A stretch of 64,000 nucleotides of DNA from Thauera sp. K11. GTDB lineage: Bacteria; Pseudomonadota; Gammaproteobacteria; Burkholderiales; Rhodocyclaceae. Location: the NCBI RefSeq assembly GCF_002354895.1, contig NZ_CP023439.1:3224001-3288000 (forward strand), written 5' to 3'. The position numbers were made by a program, and so were the translations under genes. Under the pieces are notes generated by a model that saw only the letters and a list, made by a program, of their open reading frames with translations, was not told where the DNA came from and made no database searches. This document shows, one piece after another, positions 1 to 9,243 of this stretch; position 1 is the stretch's first letter, and the number at the start of each line of letters is the position of its first letter.

Positions 1-606
1 CCGGAACTGGATTTCCTCACTGGCGACTACGACTACCGCCGTCCGGACGGCAGCCGGATATCCGGCTCCATGGAGATCCACCCCTCGGGCAAGGCAATGC
101 TGGCCAAGGCCGCCGGCGCCCTTCGCGTGACGATGGCCGCCGCGGAGTTCGAACCCTTCGTCGCCGACCATTTCGGCGACACGCACACGCTGAGCGTACC
201 GCGCGCCGCCTTCCTGGAGCTTGGCGGCTATCCGACGGGTTTTCGCGTGTGCGAAGACGTGCTCTTCCTCGTGCGGCTGTGCGCGCGCAGCCGGCGTGCC
301 GGCATCGTCTGCGCGCCGATGGCGGCCTACCTGATCCACGAGGCCAGCGCCACACGGCGAAATCCGCTCCAGGCCCAGATCGACAACGTGAAGACGCTGC
401 GCAGGATGCTCCAGGAGTCGGCGGCCTTCCCCCCGCCCGTCAGGCGCGGCGTGAGATCGAGGGTGGCGAGCGGCCGGCTCAACCTGGCATATGCCTACGC
501 CCGCGCAGGACGGCGGCGGGCCGCGCTCGCCGCCGTCCTGCCCTTGCTGTGGGAGTCCCCCGGCGCCAGGGCACTACGCGGAATCGCCTCGGTGCTGCGC
601 GCCTGA
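1..606 (+). CDS. Glycosyltransferase family 2, C-terminal part (truncated by window edge)
   Basis: The reading frame is open from base 1, so the N-terminal nucleotide-binding half lies outside the window. The remaining ~200 residues look like the acceptor side of a GT-A enzyme: a VPRAAFLELGGYP segment followed by CEDVLFLVRL, matching the usual 'R-x-x-F-x-x-x-G-G-F ... ED-x-x-L/F' block of GT2 enzymes in which the ED pair sits near the catalytic base. A basic helical tail follows, with no membrane segment. It is the first of a run of + strand glycan genes, so it probably adds one sugar to the same polysaccharide. Donor and acceptor cannot be told. An internal ATG at 70 is not the real start. 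Confidence 0.8.
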   Translation, partial: PELDFLTGDYDYRRPDGSRISGSMEIHPSGKAMLAKAAGALRVTMAAAEFEPFVADHFGDTHTLSVPRAAFLELGGYPTGFRVCEDVLFLVRLCARSRRAGIVCAPMAAYLIHEASATRRNPLQAQIDNVKTLRRMLQESAAFPPPVRRGVRSRVASGRLNLAYAYARAGRRRAALAAVLPLLWESPGARALRGIASVLRA

Positions 607-774
607 GCGGGGCGCCAAAGCGGCACCGCGATCAAAAATCCGCATTGATGTCGCAGCACAATATGCGCTTAAATGGAAATAAACCCGGTTGGCCGGGTCG
701 CCGGCCGCGACCGCACGGCGAGCGGCCGGGGTGGAATCGTGCAGGCGGCCTGGAAGGGGAAATCTGGAGATCGG

Positions 775-1854
775 ATGAAGCTCGGCATCACCAACCGGCT
801 GGTTCGCGCGACCCATGTGCGGGAAGCCTATCCGCACGTCGAACCCCTTGCCCGCCTGCCGGGTGAGCATCTCCCCCCGCCCGCGGAACCCAGGCCGGAC
901 TTCGCCGAGGAAGCCCGCTTTCTGCATGCCGAGGGAGAGGCGACGCCGGACATGTTCGCCGCCATCCTGCCGGACGCGCTCTACCACGCGTCGGCGAACA
1001 TCCTAGTCGCCGGACGCGGCCGTATCCTCCTCGACACCGACAACGTCTGGCAAGAGTGGCCGAACTCGCCGATCCACCGCCGCTACTACTGGCGAGACCA
1101 GTATCTGCGCCCCACGCGGCGGCTGCGGGGCACGACGCTCGCCCTGCGCTCGCCCGCGAACAACTACTACCACACCGTCGTCGACAACCTGCCGCGCCTG
1201 TTCTGGCTCCACCAGCAAGCCATGGCGGGGATTCCGATCACGATCCTGGTGCCGGGCCCCTATCGCCCGTGGGAAGCCTCCTACCTCCCGCGGCTGCTGC
1301 CGCCGACCGCCCGGATCGTCGAGATCGAGCCCAGATACCTGTGGCGCAGCGACGCGACCCTGTTCGGCAGCTACCTGAGCCGCGCGATGTCCGGCCACCT
1401 GCCGCGGCGCTACCTCGACTTCTTCCTGCCGCGCGTGCTGCCGGCGCGGCCGCGCGACCGGCGCCATCGCATCTACATCACCCGGCGCAGCGCACCGGGC
1501 GGGCGGAGGGTGACGAACGAAGCCGAGGTGGTGCGCGTCCTGGAACGGTACCGCGTCACCCCCATCGCCCTGGAGGACCTCGACCTGTCCGCCCAGATCG
1601 AACTCTTCTACGACGCCGAAGCCGTCGTCGCACCGCACGGCGCCGGCCTCACCAACATGCTGTACGCCGAATCGATCGACGTCATCGAACTGCATCCGAC
1701 GCGGGCGATCATGCCGCACTACTACTACATGGCCCGCTCCATGGGACACCGCTACTGCCACCTGTGCGCCGACGAACAGGGACGCCACAGCAGCTTCGCG
1801 GTAGACGTCGCAGCCCTCGAACGGACGCTGGACACCGTCTTCCCCACCCGCTGA
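775..1854 (+). CDS. GT61-type (DUF563) glycosyltransferase
   Basis: A 359-residue cytosolic protein with two hallmarks of GT61: a central [16 protein letters not shown] stretch (family form YYHWLxDxLPRL) and a late [12 protein letters not shown] stretch (family form PHGAGLxN). In the family these residues lie in the donor/acceptor site; many characterised members transfer xylose, arabinose or GlcNAc, mostly known from plants. The ATG at 775 is preferred over an in-frame ATG at 673 because GGAGA lies just upstream and the extra 34 residues are low-complexity. The next gene encodes a UDP-xylose-forming enzyme 13 bp downstream, which fits a xylosyl donor, but that is inference. Confidence 0.8.
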   Translation: MKLGITNRLVRATHVREAYPHVEPLARLPGEHLPPPAEPRPDFAEEARFLHAEGEATPDMFAAILPDALYHASANILVAGRGRILLDTDNVWQEWPNSPIHRRYYWRDQYLRPTRRLRGTTLALRSPANNYYHTVVDNLPRLFWLHQQAMAGIPITILVPGPYRPWEASYLPRLLPPTARIVEIEPRYLWRSDATLFGSYLSRAMSGHLPRRYLDFFLPRVLPARPRDRRHRIYITRRSAPGGRRVTNEAEVVRVLERYRVTPIALEDLDLSAQIELFYDAEAVVAPHGAGLTNMLYAESIDVIELHPTRAIMPHYYYMARSMGHRYCHLCADEQGRHSSFAVDVAALERTLDTVFPTR

Positions 1855-1867
1855 AGGAATTCCCGAC

Positions 1868-2830
1868 ATGCGCATGAGCCTACGCAAACGCGTCCTCGTC
1901 ACCGGCGGAGCCGGCTTCCTCGGCTCCCACCTGTGCGAAAGGCTGCTCGAGAAGGGTTACGACGTCCTGTGCGCCGACAACTTCTTCACCGGCTCGCGCG
2001 AGAACATCCTGCACCTGCAGGGCCATCCCCACTTCGAACTGTTGCGGCACGACATCACCTTCCCGCTCTATGTCGAGGTCGACGAGATCTACAACCTCGC
2101 CTGCCCCGCATCGCCCGTGCACTACCAGTTCGATCCGGTGCAGACGACCAAGACGAGCGTGCACGGCGCCATCAACATGCTCGGCCTCGCCAAGCGGACC
2201 CGTGCCCGCATCCTTCAGGCATCGACCAGCGAGGTCTATGGCGACCCCGACATCCATCCCCAGGTGGAAAGCTACTGGGGCAATGTGAACCCGATCGGCC
2301 CGCGCTCGTGCTACGACGAGGGAAAGCGCTGCGCCGAAACGCTCTTCTTCGACTACTACCGCCAGCACAAGCTGCAGATCAAGGTCGCCCGGATCTTCAA
2401 CACCTACGGTCCGCGCATGCATCCGAACGACGGGCGCGTCGTCTCCAACTTCATCGTCCAGGCGCTGCGAAACCAGCCCATCACGCTGTACGGCGACGGT
2501 GCCCAGACGCGCTCGTTCTGCTATGTCGACGACCTGATCGACGGCCTCATCCGGCTCATGGAATCGCCCGAGACGTTGACCGGCCCGATCAACATCGGCA
2601 ATCCCGACGAATTCACCATCAGGTCGCTGGCCGAGCAGGTCATCGCGCGGACCGGGTCGTCCAGCACGCTGGAGTTCCACCCTCTGCCCCAGGACGACCC
2701 GCGTCAGCGGCAACCGGACATCACGCAGGCGCGCGAACTGCTCGGCTGGGCCCCGGCCACCGCCTTGAAGGACGGCCTCGTCAAGACGATCGACTACTTC
2801 CGGGCGCTGATCGCCAAGGGGCTCACGTAG
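1868..2830 (+). CDS. UDP-glucuronate decarboxylase (UDP-xylose synthase)
   Basis: A 320-residue extended short-chain dehydrogenase that converts UDP-glucuronate to UDP-xylose with bound NAD. The sequence shows the Rossmann motif GGAGFLGS (residues 13-20), the catalytic YxxxK as Y149/K153 with the upstream STSEVYG serine/threonine region (about 119-125), and family blocks such as [23 protein letters not shown] and [11 protein letters not shown]. Length is normal for the bacterial UXS family. The ATG at 1868 has AAGGA nine bases upstream; a second ATG lies at 1874. It supplies a pentose donor for the surrounding glycosyltransferases, so the polymer probably contains xylose. UDP-glucuronate must come from a Ugd enzyme outside the window. 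Confidence 0.92.
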   Translation: MRMSLRKRVLVTGGAGFLGSHLCERLLEKGYDVLCADNFFTGSRENILHLQGHPHFELLRHDITFPLYVEVDEIYNLACPASPVHYQFDPVQTTKTSVHGAINMLGLAKRTRARILQASTSEVYGDPDIHPQVESYWGNVNPIGPRSCYDEGKRCAETLFFDYYRQHKLQIKVARIFNTYGPRMHPNDGRVVSNFIVQALRNQPITLYGDGAQTRSFCYVDDLIDGLIRLMESPETLTGPINIGNPDEFTIRSLAEQVIARTGSSSTLEFHPLPQDDPRQRQPDITQARELLGWAPATALKDGLVKTIDYFRALIAKGLT

Positions 2831-2890
2831 CGCCGGCCCCGTCACGCGGCCCGCACACCAGACACGGAACGGACAGCCACCCCAGCCATC

Positions 2891-3988
2891 ATGTTGAAGA
2901 CTGCCATATTGTTCGCCGCGCAGTACCTCGGCCTGTTCAGCCTCTGCCGGTACCTGACGCGCCGGCACCTGCGCATCCTCTGCTACCACGGCACATGGCT
3001 CGGCCCCGCCCCGCACTACGGCGATTGCCTGTTCATGAACGCCAAGCGTTTCCAGCAGCGCATGGACGCCCTGAAACGCCGGGGCTACCGCGTCATCCCG
3101 CTCGCGCAGGCATGCGAGCGTCTGCCGGCGGGGCGGCTCGGTGCGCGCGACATCGTCATCACCATCGACGACGGATGGAAGGGCGCCTACCGCCACATGC
3201 TCCCCGTGCTGGAAGAGTGCGGTTTTCCTGCCACGCTGTATATCGCCACCGAGCCGGTGCTCCTCGGCGAGCCGCTGCTGCATCTGCTCACGCCGTACCT
3301 GCTGGCGCGCTCCTGCCGGAACCCGGCGGATCACGCCGGGCTTTTCCCTGAACTCGGGCTCAAGACCACGGATCAGGCGCGGATTGCCGAAGCGCTCGCG
3401 GGCCATGTCTCCAGGCACGCCACCGCAGCCGACCGCAGGGCGGCCCTGGCCCGCATAGGCGACCGGCTCGGCGTCGACACGACCGACCTGGAAACGCGGG
3501 GCGCCTTTTCCCTGATGGACCCGGACGAGATCCGCCTTGCCCGCGCCCGCGGCGTCGACGTCCAGTTGCATACCCACACGCACCGCATGCACAACTTCGA
3601 CGCCGCCAGGGTGGCGACCGAAATCACCCTCAACCGCCAGCACCTCGCTCCGATCACCGGGCAGGACGAGAGCGAATTCGTTCATTTCTGCTACCCGAGC
3701 GGCCTGCATCGCGACACGATCTACCCGATCCTGCGGCGAGCGGGCATCCGGTCCGCCACCACCACCGACTTCGGCCTCAACGCCCCGTCCGCCGAACCCC
3801 TCGCCCTCAAACGCATCCTCGACTGCGAATCCATGAGCAACCTCGAACTGGAAGCCCGCCTCTGCGGTTTCTGGAGCCTGGTGACCGGAATCAGGGCCGG
3901 GCTGAAGGCAAGCCTGCGGCGTACCAAGGCGATCTACGAAGGCGCGCGCCACCCCGTCTCTTCCCAGAGCGGCAATGGCCGCCACTAG
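2891..3988 (+). CDS. Polysaccharide deacetylase (NodB-type, CE4)
   Basis: A 365-residue CE4 enzyme expected to remove acetyl groups from GlcNAc-type residues. The NodB metal site is visible: TIDDGW with Asp93/Asp94, and LHTHTH with His227 and His231 spaced as in HxxxH. CYHGT near residue 31 is the entry strand typical of family members that begin with a 'CYH' or 'MYH' motif. A hydrophobic N-terminus (residues 1-20) may be a membrane-associated helix rather than a cleaved signal. The last 14 bases overlap the next gene, so the two are probably translationally coupled. It may act on a biosynthetic intermediate, like NodB or EPS deacetylases, rather than on peptidoglycan; this is not certain. 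Confidence 0.85.
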   Translation: MLKTAILFAAQYLGLFSLCRYLTRRHLRILCYHGTWLGPAPHYGDCLFMNAKRFQQRMDALKRRGYRVIPLAQACERLPAGRLGARDIVITIDDGWKGAYRHMLPVLEECGFPATLYIATEPVLLGEPLLHLLTPYLLARSCRNPADHAGLFPELGLKTTDQARIAEALAGHVSRHATAADRRAALARIGDRLGVDTTDLETRGAFSLMDPDEIRLARARGVDVQLHTHTHRMHNFDAARVATEITLNRQHLAPITGQDESEFVHFCYPSGLHRDTIYPILRRAGIRSATTTDFGLNAPSAEPLALKRILDCESMSNLELEARLCGFWSLVTGIRAGLKASLRRTKAIYEGARHPVSSQSGNGRH

Positions 3989-4898
3989 CACGGCACCTTC
4001 CGCGCCCCCGGCCGATGCAGCCAGGGAGGCCGTCGCCCGGCGCCTGGGCGATGCATCCCGCGCGGCGCAGGCGCTTTCCCGCGATGCCGTCTCGCTGCTG
4101 TCGGACGCCGCGCCGGCGCGCGGCTACCGCGACCTGCCAGCACCTTTCTACGCGCACGTCGGCAACGCCCTGGCCGCGACGCCCGGTTCCGGGCACGACC
4201 TGCTGAACCTCATACTCGTCGATCTCGCCGGCGAATTCGCGCAGCGCTTCGAGCGGGCGCGCCTGCCGATGCCCTTGCTGCCCTACTACCGGGAAAACAT
4301 CGACCGCATCCTCCAGAGGGCGATCTCGGGCCACGCCTGGGCCGGCTCACCCCACAGCGACATCTTCCTGAAGGATCTCGGCATCCTCTGCATGACGCTG
4401 ATACCTTGCGCCTCGCATCTCGTCTTCCGGAACTCGGGTGTCCCGCGCAGCCTGCTGCTGCGCCAGACGCCCCGGCGCCTGATCTCCGCGCTGGGCTTTT
4501 TCGGCTTTCGCACGAGCGGCTTCAGTCCCTTCCTGGAGAACCACGTTCATCCGGCAATGCTGACGCACTTCAATCCGGCCGGCCGGGAAACCTGCTTCGG
4601 GCTCGTTGCCCGGCTGCTGGAATGCTGGCCCGACAGCAAGGGGTTGATCGGCCTGAGCTGGTACTACGATCCGCAGGTGCGCCGCATCAGCCCGCATCTC
4701 GCGTATCTCCACGACACGCCTGCGCGGGAAGGCGCCTTGTTCCTGCCCGCCGGCACGGGGCCGGACGTGGCCGGAGACGCCACCGCCACCTCCCGTACCC
4801 GTCGCGCACTCCATGAACGGGGCGAATACACGCCCACCCGCTACCTGATGGCGTGGTCCCGCGGCGATATTCTCGAACGCTACGCCGGCGCCCTGTAG
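3975..4898 (+). CDS. Conserved-looking protein of unknown function in EPS cluster
   Basis: A 307-residue protein that I do not recognise. It starts inside the preceding deacetylase gene (14-base overlap), so it belongs to that transcription unit. No signal peptide or clear membrane helix is present. The N-terminal ~50 residues are Ala-rich and probably disordered. The rest is mixed alpha/beta with Trp/Tyr-rich blocks: YYRENIDRI (about 97), FLENHVHPAML (about 186), LSWYYDPQVRRISPHLAYL (about 222-240) and a closing YLMAWSR segment. Codon use matches the neighbours. Its place between a deacetylase and a flippase suggests a role in modifying or exporting the polymer, perhaps a transferase, but no catalytic motif supports a specific reaction. 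Confidence 0.6.
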   Translation: MAATSTAPSAPPADAAREAVARRLGDASRAAQALSRDAVSLLSDAAPARGYRDLPAPFYAHVGNALAATPGSGHDLLNLILVDLAGEFAQRFERARLPMPLLPYYRENIDRILQRAISGHAWAGSPHSDIFLKDLGILCMTLIPCASHLVFRNSGVPRSLLLRQTPRRLISALGFFGFRTSGFSPFLENHVHPAMLTHFNPAGRETCFGLVARLLECWPDSKGLIGLSWYYDPQVRRISPHLAYLHDTPAREGALFLPAGTGPDVAGDATATSRTRRALHERGEYTPTRYLMAWSRGDILERYAGAL

Positions 4899-5052
4899 TA
4901 TCTCGCCCCGGCCGCAATATCCCGATCCATGTATTGGTTCACGGCCGCGTTCGCGGGTCGGATGACATACTTCAGCCTCCCGGCGCGTGATCGCGAAGTG
5001 CTGCCGCGCTCTTCGCATCATCCGTAACGAATCCCCAACATCGAAGCGACGT

Positions 5053-6519
5053 ATGACCACTGGCAGCAAGATCCGCAGCGGCGCACTCTGGTCGTTCATG
5101 GGCAACACCGGAAGCCAGATCCTCAGCTTCCTCTTCGGCATCGTCCTCGCACGCATGCTGGCGCCGGAAGTGTTCGGCATGCTGCTCACCATCCAGGTCT
5201 TCACCGGCGTCGCCGGCTTCATCGCCGGCGCCGGCATGGGTCAGGCGCTGGTCCGCGCCAAGGACACCACGCGGGCCGACTACGACATCGTTTTCACGCT
5301 GCAGCTCGTCATCGGCTGCGGGATCTACGCCATCTTCTTCGTCGCGGGACCGCTGATCGCCGACTGGTACGACACGCCGCTCTACGGCGACCTCATCCGC
5401 GTGTCGGCGCTGTCCTTCCTCTTCCGCCCGTTCAACAACGTGCCCGCGAGCATCCTGCACCGCGAGATGCGGTTCAAGGACATGACCTGGGTGCGCGCGC
5501 TGTCGCTCCTCGCCTCCAACCTCGCCTGCATTGCGCTCGCCTACTACGGCTTCGGCGTCTGGGCGCTCATCCTGGGCGGCATGGTCAGCCCGCTGATCAC
5601 GATCCCGCTGTTCAGCATCCTGGCCAAGTGGCGTCCGGGCCTCTCCCTGGACATCCGGCGCGCCAGGGAAGTCGCACGCTACGGCATGCTCGTGTCCGTG
5701 ACCGACATCATCGTCTACCTGCGGACGCGGGCCAGCGCATTCGTCCTGTCGCGCACGCTCGGCCCGGCAGCGGTGGGCCTGTACAACAAGGGCGAGAGCC
5801 TGGCCGGAATGCCCAACGGCTTCATCACCGGATCGGTCTATCAAGTCCTGTTCCGTGCGCTCGCCGCGGAGCAGGACAACCTGGACAAGTGCCGCTACCT
5901 GTTCTTCCGCAGCATCGCGCTGGTGGCCGTCTATGGCACGCCGTTCTACCTCGGCCTGCTGTGGCTGGCAGAACCGCTGACGGTCGGCCTTTATGGTGAA
6001 AAATGGCTCGAGGCTGCCGGCCCGCTCTTCATCCTTGCCTTCGCCTGGCCCTTCTGGCTGCTCGACATGCTCTCGGGAGCGGTGCTCGCGGCCTTCGCCT
6101 GGCTCCATCGCGAAGTCCTGTCGCAACTGGCAAGCTTCGGCTTCACCATGGCGGCGATCCTTCTCGCGCTGGATTTCGGCATAGAAGGCGTGGCATGGGC
6201 GATCGTCGCCGCGGCGGCGTTTTCCGCCATCTACATGTACGTCCTCGCCTCGCGCTGCCTGCGCGCCCGCTGGTACGATTTCGCCATTGCGCTCCTGCCG
6301 GCCGTGCTCCTGAACCTGATCCTCGCCATCGCGTTGTTCGCCGCCGAGCACGTCCTTCCGCACCAGTTGCGCGCCACGCCCATCGCGTACGTCCTGGCGA
6401 TGACGGCGATCGGCGGCATCGTCTATGGGCTGGGCTTCCTGTATGCGCCGATCCCGGCCCTGGTCGGCGAACAGGCCCGGTGGAAGACCAAGCTCACGCA
6501 GTGCTTCAGAGCCGGCTGA
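5053..6519 (+). CDS. Wzx-type lipopolysaccharide/EPS flippase (MATE/MVF-like)
   Basis: A 488-residue integral membrane protein with about 12-14 hydrophobic helices along its whole length, starting SGALWSFMGNTGSQILSFLFG. This N-terminal block and the LYNKGESLAGMPNGFITG segment in the middle are typical of the WzxC/TuaB group of polysaccharide flippases. It would move undecaprenyl-linked oligosaccharide across the inner membrane. The ATG at 5053 (MTTGSK) is chosen over one at 4987, because the upstream 22 residues are charged and do not resemble the family start. Its presence shows that region 1 makes its own lipid-linked repeat unit. No Wzy polymerase was seen close by; the nearest O-ligase-like protein is at 22.0-23.4 kb. 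Confidence 0.88.
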   Translation: MTTGSKIRSGALWSFMGNTGSQILSFLFGIVLARMLAPEVFGMLLTIQVFTGVAGFIAGAGMGQALVRAKDTTRADYDIVFTLQLVIGCGIYAIFFVAGPLIADWYDTPLYGDLIRVSALSFLFRPFNNVPASILHREMRFKDMTWVRALSLLASNLACIALAYYGFGVWALILGGMVSPLITIPLFSILAKWRPGLSLDIRRAREVARYGMLVSVTDIIVYLRTRASAFVLSRTLGPAAVGLYNKGESLAGMPNGFITGSVYQVLFRALAAEQDNLDKCRYLFFRSIALVAVYGTPFYLGLLWLAEPLTVGLYGEKWLEAAGPLFILAFAWPFWLLDMLSGAVLAAFAWLHREVLSQLASFGFTMAAILLALDFGIEGVAWAIVAAAAFSAIYMYVLASRCLRARWYDFAIALLPAVLLNLILAIALFAAEHVLPHQLRATPIAYVLAMTAIGGIVYGLGFLYAPIPALVGEQARWKTKLTQCFRAG

Positions 6520-6523
6520 GACC

Positions 6524-7465
6524 GTGCCCGCCCGCATCTCGATCGTCATGCCGTGCTACAACGCGGCACACCATCTGCCACGCAGCATCGGCTCCGTGCT
6601 GGCACAGAGTGCCGGCGACTGGGAACTGATCGCGGTGGACGACGGCTCGCGTGACGGTACGCTCGCCTGCCTGCGCTCGCTCGACGAGCCGAGAATCCGG
6701 GTCATATCACAGACGAATCAGGGGGTCAGCGCCGCGCGCAACGCGGGGCTGTCGCATTGCCGCGGAGAGTTCATCGCCTTTCTGGACGCGGACGACACCT
6801 GGGCGCCGGATTTTCTCCGCACCCTGCTCGGCGCGCTCGAGAACACGCCGGACGCAGTGCTGGCCTATTGCGGCTGGCAGAACCTGGGGCTCTCCGGGCT
6901 GCGCGGCAACCCCTTCGTTCCGCCCGACTACGAGGCGCCGCGCAAGACGATCTCGCTGCTCGAAAGCTGCCGCTGGCCGATCCACGCCTGCCTCACCCGC
7001 CGCACGGCGATCGAAGCCGCCGGCCGGTTCGATCCGCGGCTCAGGATCGGGGAAGACTATCTGCTGTGGATGGAAGTCGCCGCGCAGGGACGCATCCTGC
7101 GCGTACCCGAAGTGCTCGCGTATTACCATCACCACGGCGGACCGCAGGCCACGCAGGACAAACCCCGCGCGCTGCTCGATACCTTGAAGGCCAAGGAGAT
7201 ATTCCTCGGACGGCACCCGGATCTGGCGGCGGCCATCCCGCGGCACGAACTCGAAACACTGACGTGGGGCGCGTTCATCGCCGGCGCCAACGCGCTCTAC
7301 TGGAAGGGCAACATCGACGCCGCCCGCCCGCTATACCGCAAGGCCCTGCTGTCCGGACGCGGGTCGGCCAAGGACAAGCTCCGCATGGCGCCCAGCCTGC
7401 TCCCCAAATTCCTTCATCTGGGGCTGGCACGATTGCTCGGCCAGGGAATGAAGGAAGTGCAATGA
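6524..7465 (+). CDS. Glycosyltransferase family 2
   Basis: A 313-residue GT-A fold enzyme. The start is a GTG at 6524, four bases after the flippase stop; translation from there gives PARISIVMPCYN, the standard GT2 opening. Motifs in order are VDDGSRDGT (donor base binding), QGVSAARNAG, and FLDADDTW with the DxD metal site near residue 85-89. A C-terminal region after residue 230 is helical, without membrane segments. The stop overlaps the next start (ATGA), indicating coupled translation. It transfers an unknown sugar onto the lipid-linked intermediate at the cytosolic face. Confidence 0.87.
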   Translation: MPARISIVMPCYNAAHHLPRSIGSVLAQSAGDWELIAVDDGSRDGTLACLRSLDEPRIRVISQTNQGVSAARNAGLSHCRGEFIAFLDADDTWAPDFLRTLLGALENTPDAVLAYCGWQNLGLSGLRGNPFVPPDYEAPRKTISLLESCRWPIHACLTRRTAIEAAGRFDPRLRIGEDYLLWMEVAAQGRILRVPEVLAYYHHHGGPQATQDKPRALLDTLKAKEIFLGRHPDLAAAIPRHELETLTWGAFIAGANALYWKGNIDAARPLYRKALLSGRGSAKDKLRMAPSLLPKFLHLGLARLLGQGMKEVQ

Positions 7466-8433
7466 CCATCAAGTGTGTCTACGCGATCTTTTCGCACGTC
7501 AATCCTGCGCAGGTATTGCGGCTGGTAGCAGCGCTACGCGCCCTCTCGCCGCAGGCCCACATCGTCGTGCATCACGATCCGGCACATGAGGCGCTCGATC
7601 CGGCCCGGGTCCGGCAAGCGGGCGGCGTGCTCATTCCCGATCCCGTCCCGGGCGAATGGGGCGACTGGTCGCAGGTACTCCAGCATCTCCACGTAATGCG
7701 ATGGTGCGTCGGCAACCTCGAATTCGACTGGTTCATCACCCTCACGGGACAAAGCTATCCGATCGGGCGGCTGGACGAACTGGAAAGGTTTCTCGCCTCA
7801 TCTCCGGCGGATGCGTACCTGATCAACTTCGACGCCTACGATCCGGCGGTCTGGCCGCGCGGCGAGGCGGCGAAACGCTACCACTACAGATACTTCAAGC
7901 TGCCGAAATTCAGATACTGGCATCGGGTTCCGGCCATCGTCCGCGACCGCATTCCCGCCGCCATCCGTGCCTTCAACCGCATCCAGCCGGTGCTGAGGCT
8001 ATTTCCCTACCCCAAGGGCCTGCCGACGCGGCTGGGGATACTGTGCCCCCGCCGCCCTTTCAACGGCACGGACATGAAACTGGGTGGCGGCAACCAGAAT
8101 ACGAATTATCGGCGCTCGGCGATCGAGGCGATTCTGGATCATGTGGATTCGCATCCCGCCTACTGCGCCTACTTCCGCCGTACCGCGCTCCCCGACGAGG
8201 CGTTCTTTGCAACCATCCTCAGGAATTCGCCCGCCCTGCACATCGTCGACGACAGCCTGCGGTACATATACTGGCCCGGCGGCCACTCGGCGAGCGGAGG
8301 CGTGATGGACCTGCGCCACCTGCCGGAACTCGAGGCATCCTCCGCATACTTTGCGTTGAAATTCGACCAGAATGCATCCCCGGAGCTGCTCGACCACATC
8401 GACCACAAGCTGGGTTTGCGTCCCGCCGACTGA
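7462..8433 (+). CDS. Core-2/I-branching-like glycosyltransferase (GT14 family)
   Basis: A 323-residue protein of the 'branch' family (GT14-like beta-1,6-N-acetylglucosaminyltransferases and bacterial relatives, including some xylosyltransferases). Supporting blocks are CVYAIFSHVNPAQVLRLV at the start, HHDP, the mid-region FDWFITLTGQSYPI (family form 'ydyfilLSGqDyPi'), a GGGNQN segment, and the late PDEAFFATIL block (family form 'pDEhffqTil') carrying the acidic residues used in catalysis. No DxD motif is expected in this family and none is seen. It overlaps the upstream GT2 by four bases. A xylosyl role would fit the UDP-xylose gene, but GlcNAc is equally possible. Confidence 0.8.
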   Translation: MTIKCVYAIFSHVNPAQVLRLVAALRALSPQAHIVVHHDPAHEALDPARVRQAGGVLIPDPVPGEWGDWSQVLQHLHVMRWCVGNLEFDWFITLTGQSYPIGRLDELERFLASSPADAYLINFDAYDPAVWPRGEAAKRYHYRYFKLPKFRYWHRVPAIVRDRIPAAIRAFNRIQPVLRLFPYPKGLPTRLGILCPRRPFNGTDMKLGGGNQNTNYRRSAIEAILDHVDSHPAYCAYFRRTALPDEAFFATILRNSPALHIVDDSLRYIYWPGGHSASGGVMDLRHLPELEASSAYFALKFDQNASPELLDHIDHKLGLRPAD

Positions 8434-8436
8434 AGC

Positions 8437-9234
8437 ATGATCCCGACCACCCGTATTCCCGTACTGATGTACCACCGCATAGGCGACGCCCACAATGACT
8501 GGGAACGCAAGTATTGCGTCAGTCCGTCCCGCTTCGCGGAACACATGGACCTGCTCCGCGCCAGGGGCTGGCATGCCGTCACCCTTCGGCAGTTCCTGGA
8601 CTGGCTGGATGGTTCCGTCGAACTGCCGGCGCAATCCTTCCTGCTCACCTTCGACGACGGTTTCCTCGGCGTGCACGAACATGCGGCACCGGTGCTGCAA
8701 TCGCTCGGCTGGCCTGCGACGGTCTTCCTCGTGAGCACGCTCGTCGGCAAGCGCGACACATGGTGCGAAGCGCACAATCCCAGCGGCGCGACCTACCCCC
8801 TGATGGACGCCCACCATCTGCGGGAGCTTCAATCGTGCGGCTTCCGCTTCGAGTCGCACACCCGGAGCCACCCCGATCTGCCGACCCTGGACGACGACGC
8901 CCTCGGAGCCGAACTCGCGGGCTCGCGTGCGGAGTTGCAGGATCTGCTGGGCTCGCCGATCGAATATCTCGCCTATCCCTTCGGCCGGCACGACGAGCGT
9001 GTGGTGCAGGCCGCCCGGAACGTCGGATACCTCGCCGCCTTTTCCACCCGGCCGGGCTTCAACCGGGACGGGATGGACCGTTTCCGGCTGCGCCGGCTCG
9101 ACGTATTCGGGACCGATACCGCCGCCGCGCTGTCGCGCAAGATCCGCCTGGGCAGCAACGACGGCAGCGTGGCGAAAAGCCTGAAGTATTCGGCCAACCG
9201 GCTTCTCGCCCGGATGGGACTAACCGCAAGCTGA
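8437..9234 (+). CDS. Polysaccharide deacetylase (NodB-type, CE4)
   Basis: A compact 265-residue CE4 enzyme, the second in this cluster. It opens with PVLMYHRIGD, then shows TFDDGF with Asp73/Asp74, and SHTRSH with His141 and His145 as the HxxxH metal ligands; AYPFGRHD follows as the usual third motif. It lacks a signal peptide and so is probably cytosolic, acting on a lipid-linked precursor. It starts three bases after the GT14-like gene. It differs from the deacetylase at 2891-3988 in lacking the hydrophobic N-terminus and the long insertion between the two metal motifs. Confidence 0.88.
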   Translation: MIPTTRIPVLMYHRIGDAHNDWERKYCVSPSRFAEHMDLLRARGWHAVTLRQFLDWLDGSVELPAQSFLLTFDDGFLGVHEHAAPVLQSLGWPATVFLVSTLVGKRDTWCEAHNPSGATYPLMDAHHLRELQSCGFRFESHTRSHPDLPTLDDDALGAELAGSRAELQDLLGSPIEYLAYPFGRHDERVVQAARNVGYLAAFSTRPGFNRDGMDRFRLRRLDVFGTDTAAALSRKIRLGSNDGSVAKSLKYSANRLLARMGLTAS

Positions 9235-9243
9235 CCGGCGATC

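Noticed and set aside
1880..3991. A 703-codon open frame on the - strand opposite the UDP-xylose synthase and deacetylase genes
   Set aside because: High-GC genomes produce long antisense frames. It has no recognisable domain, and both + strand genes under it have clear motifs and ribosome binding sites.
4899..5052. Possible promoter before the flippase gene
   Set aside because: The 154-base gap has no -35/-10 pair with acceptable spacing and no inverted repeat that stands out.
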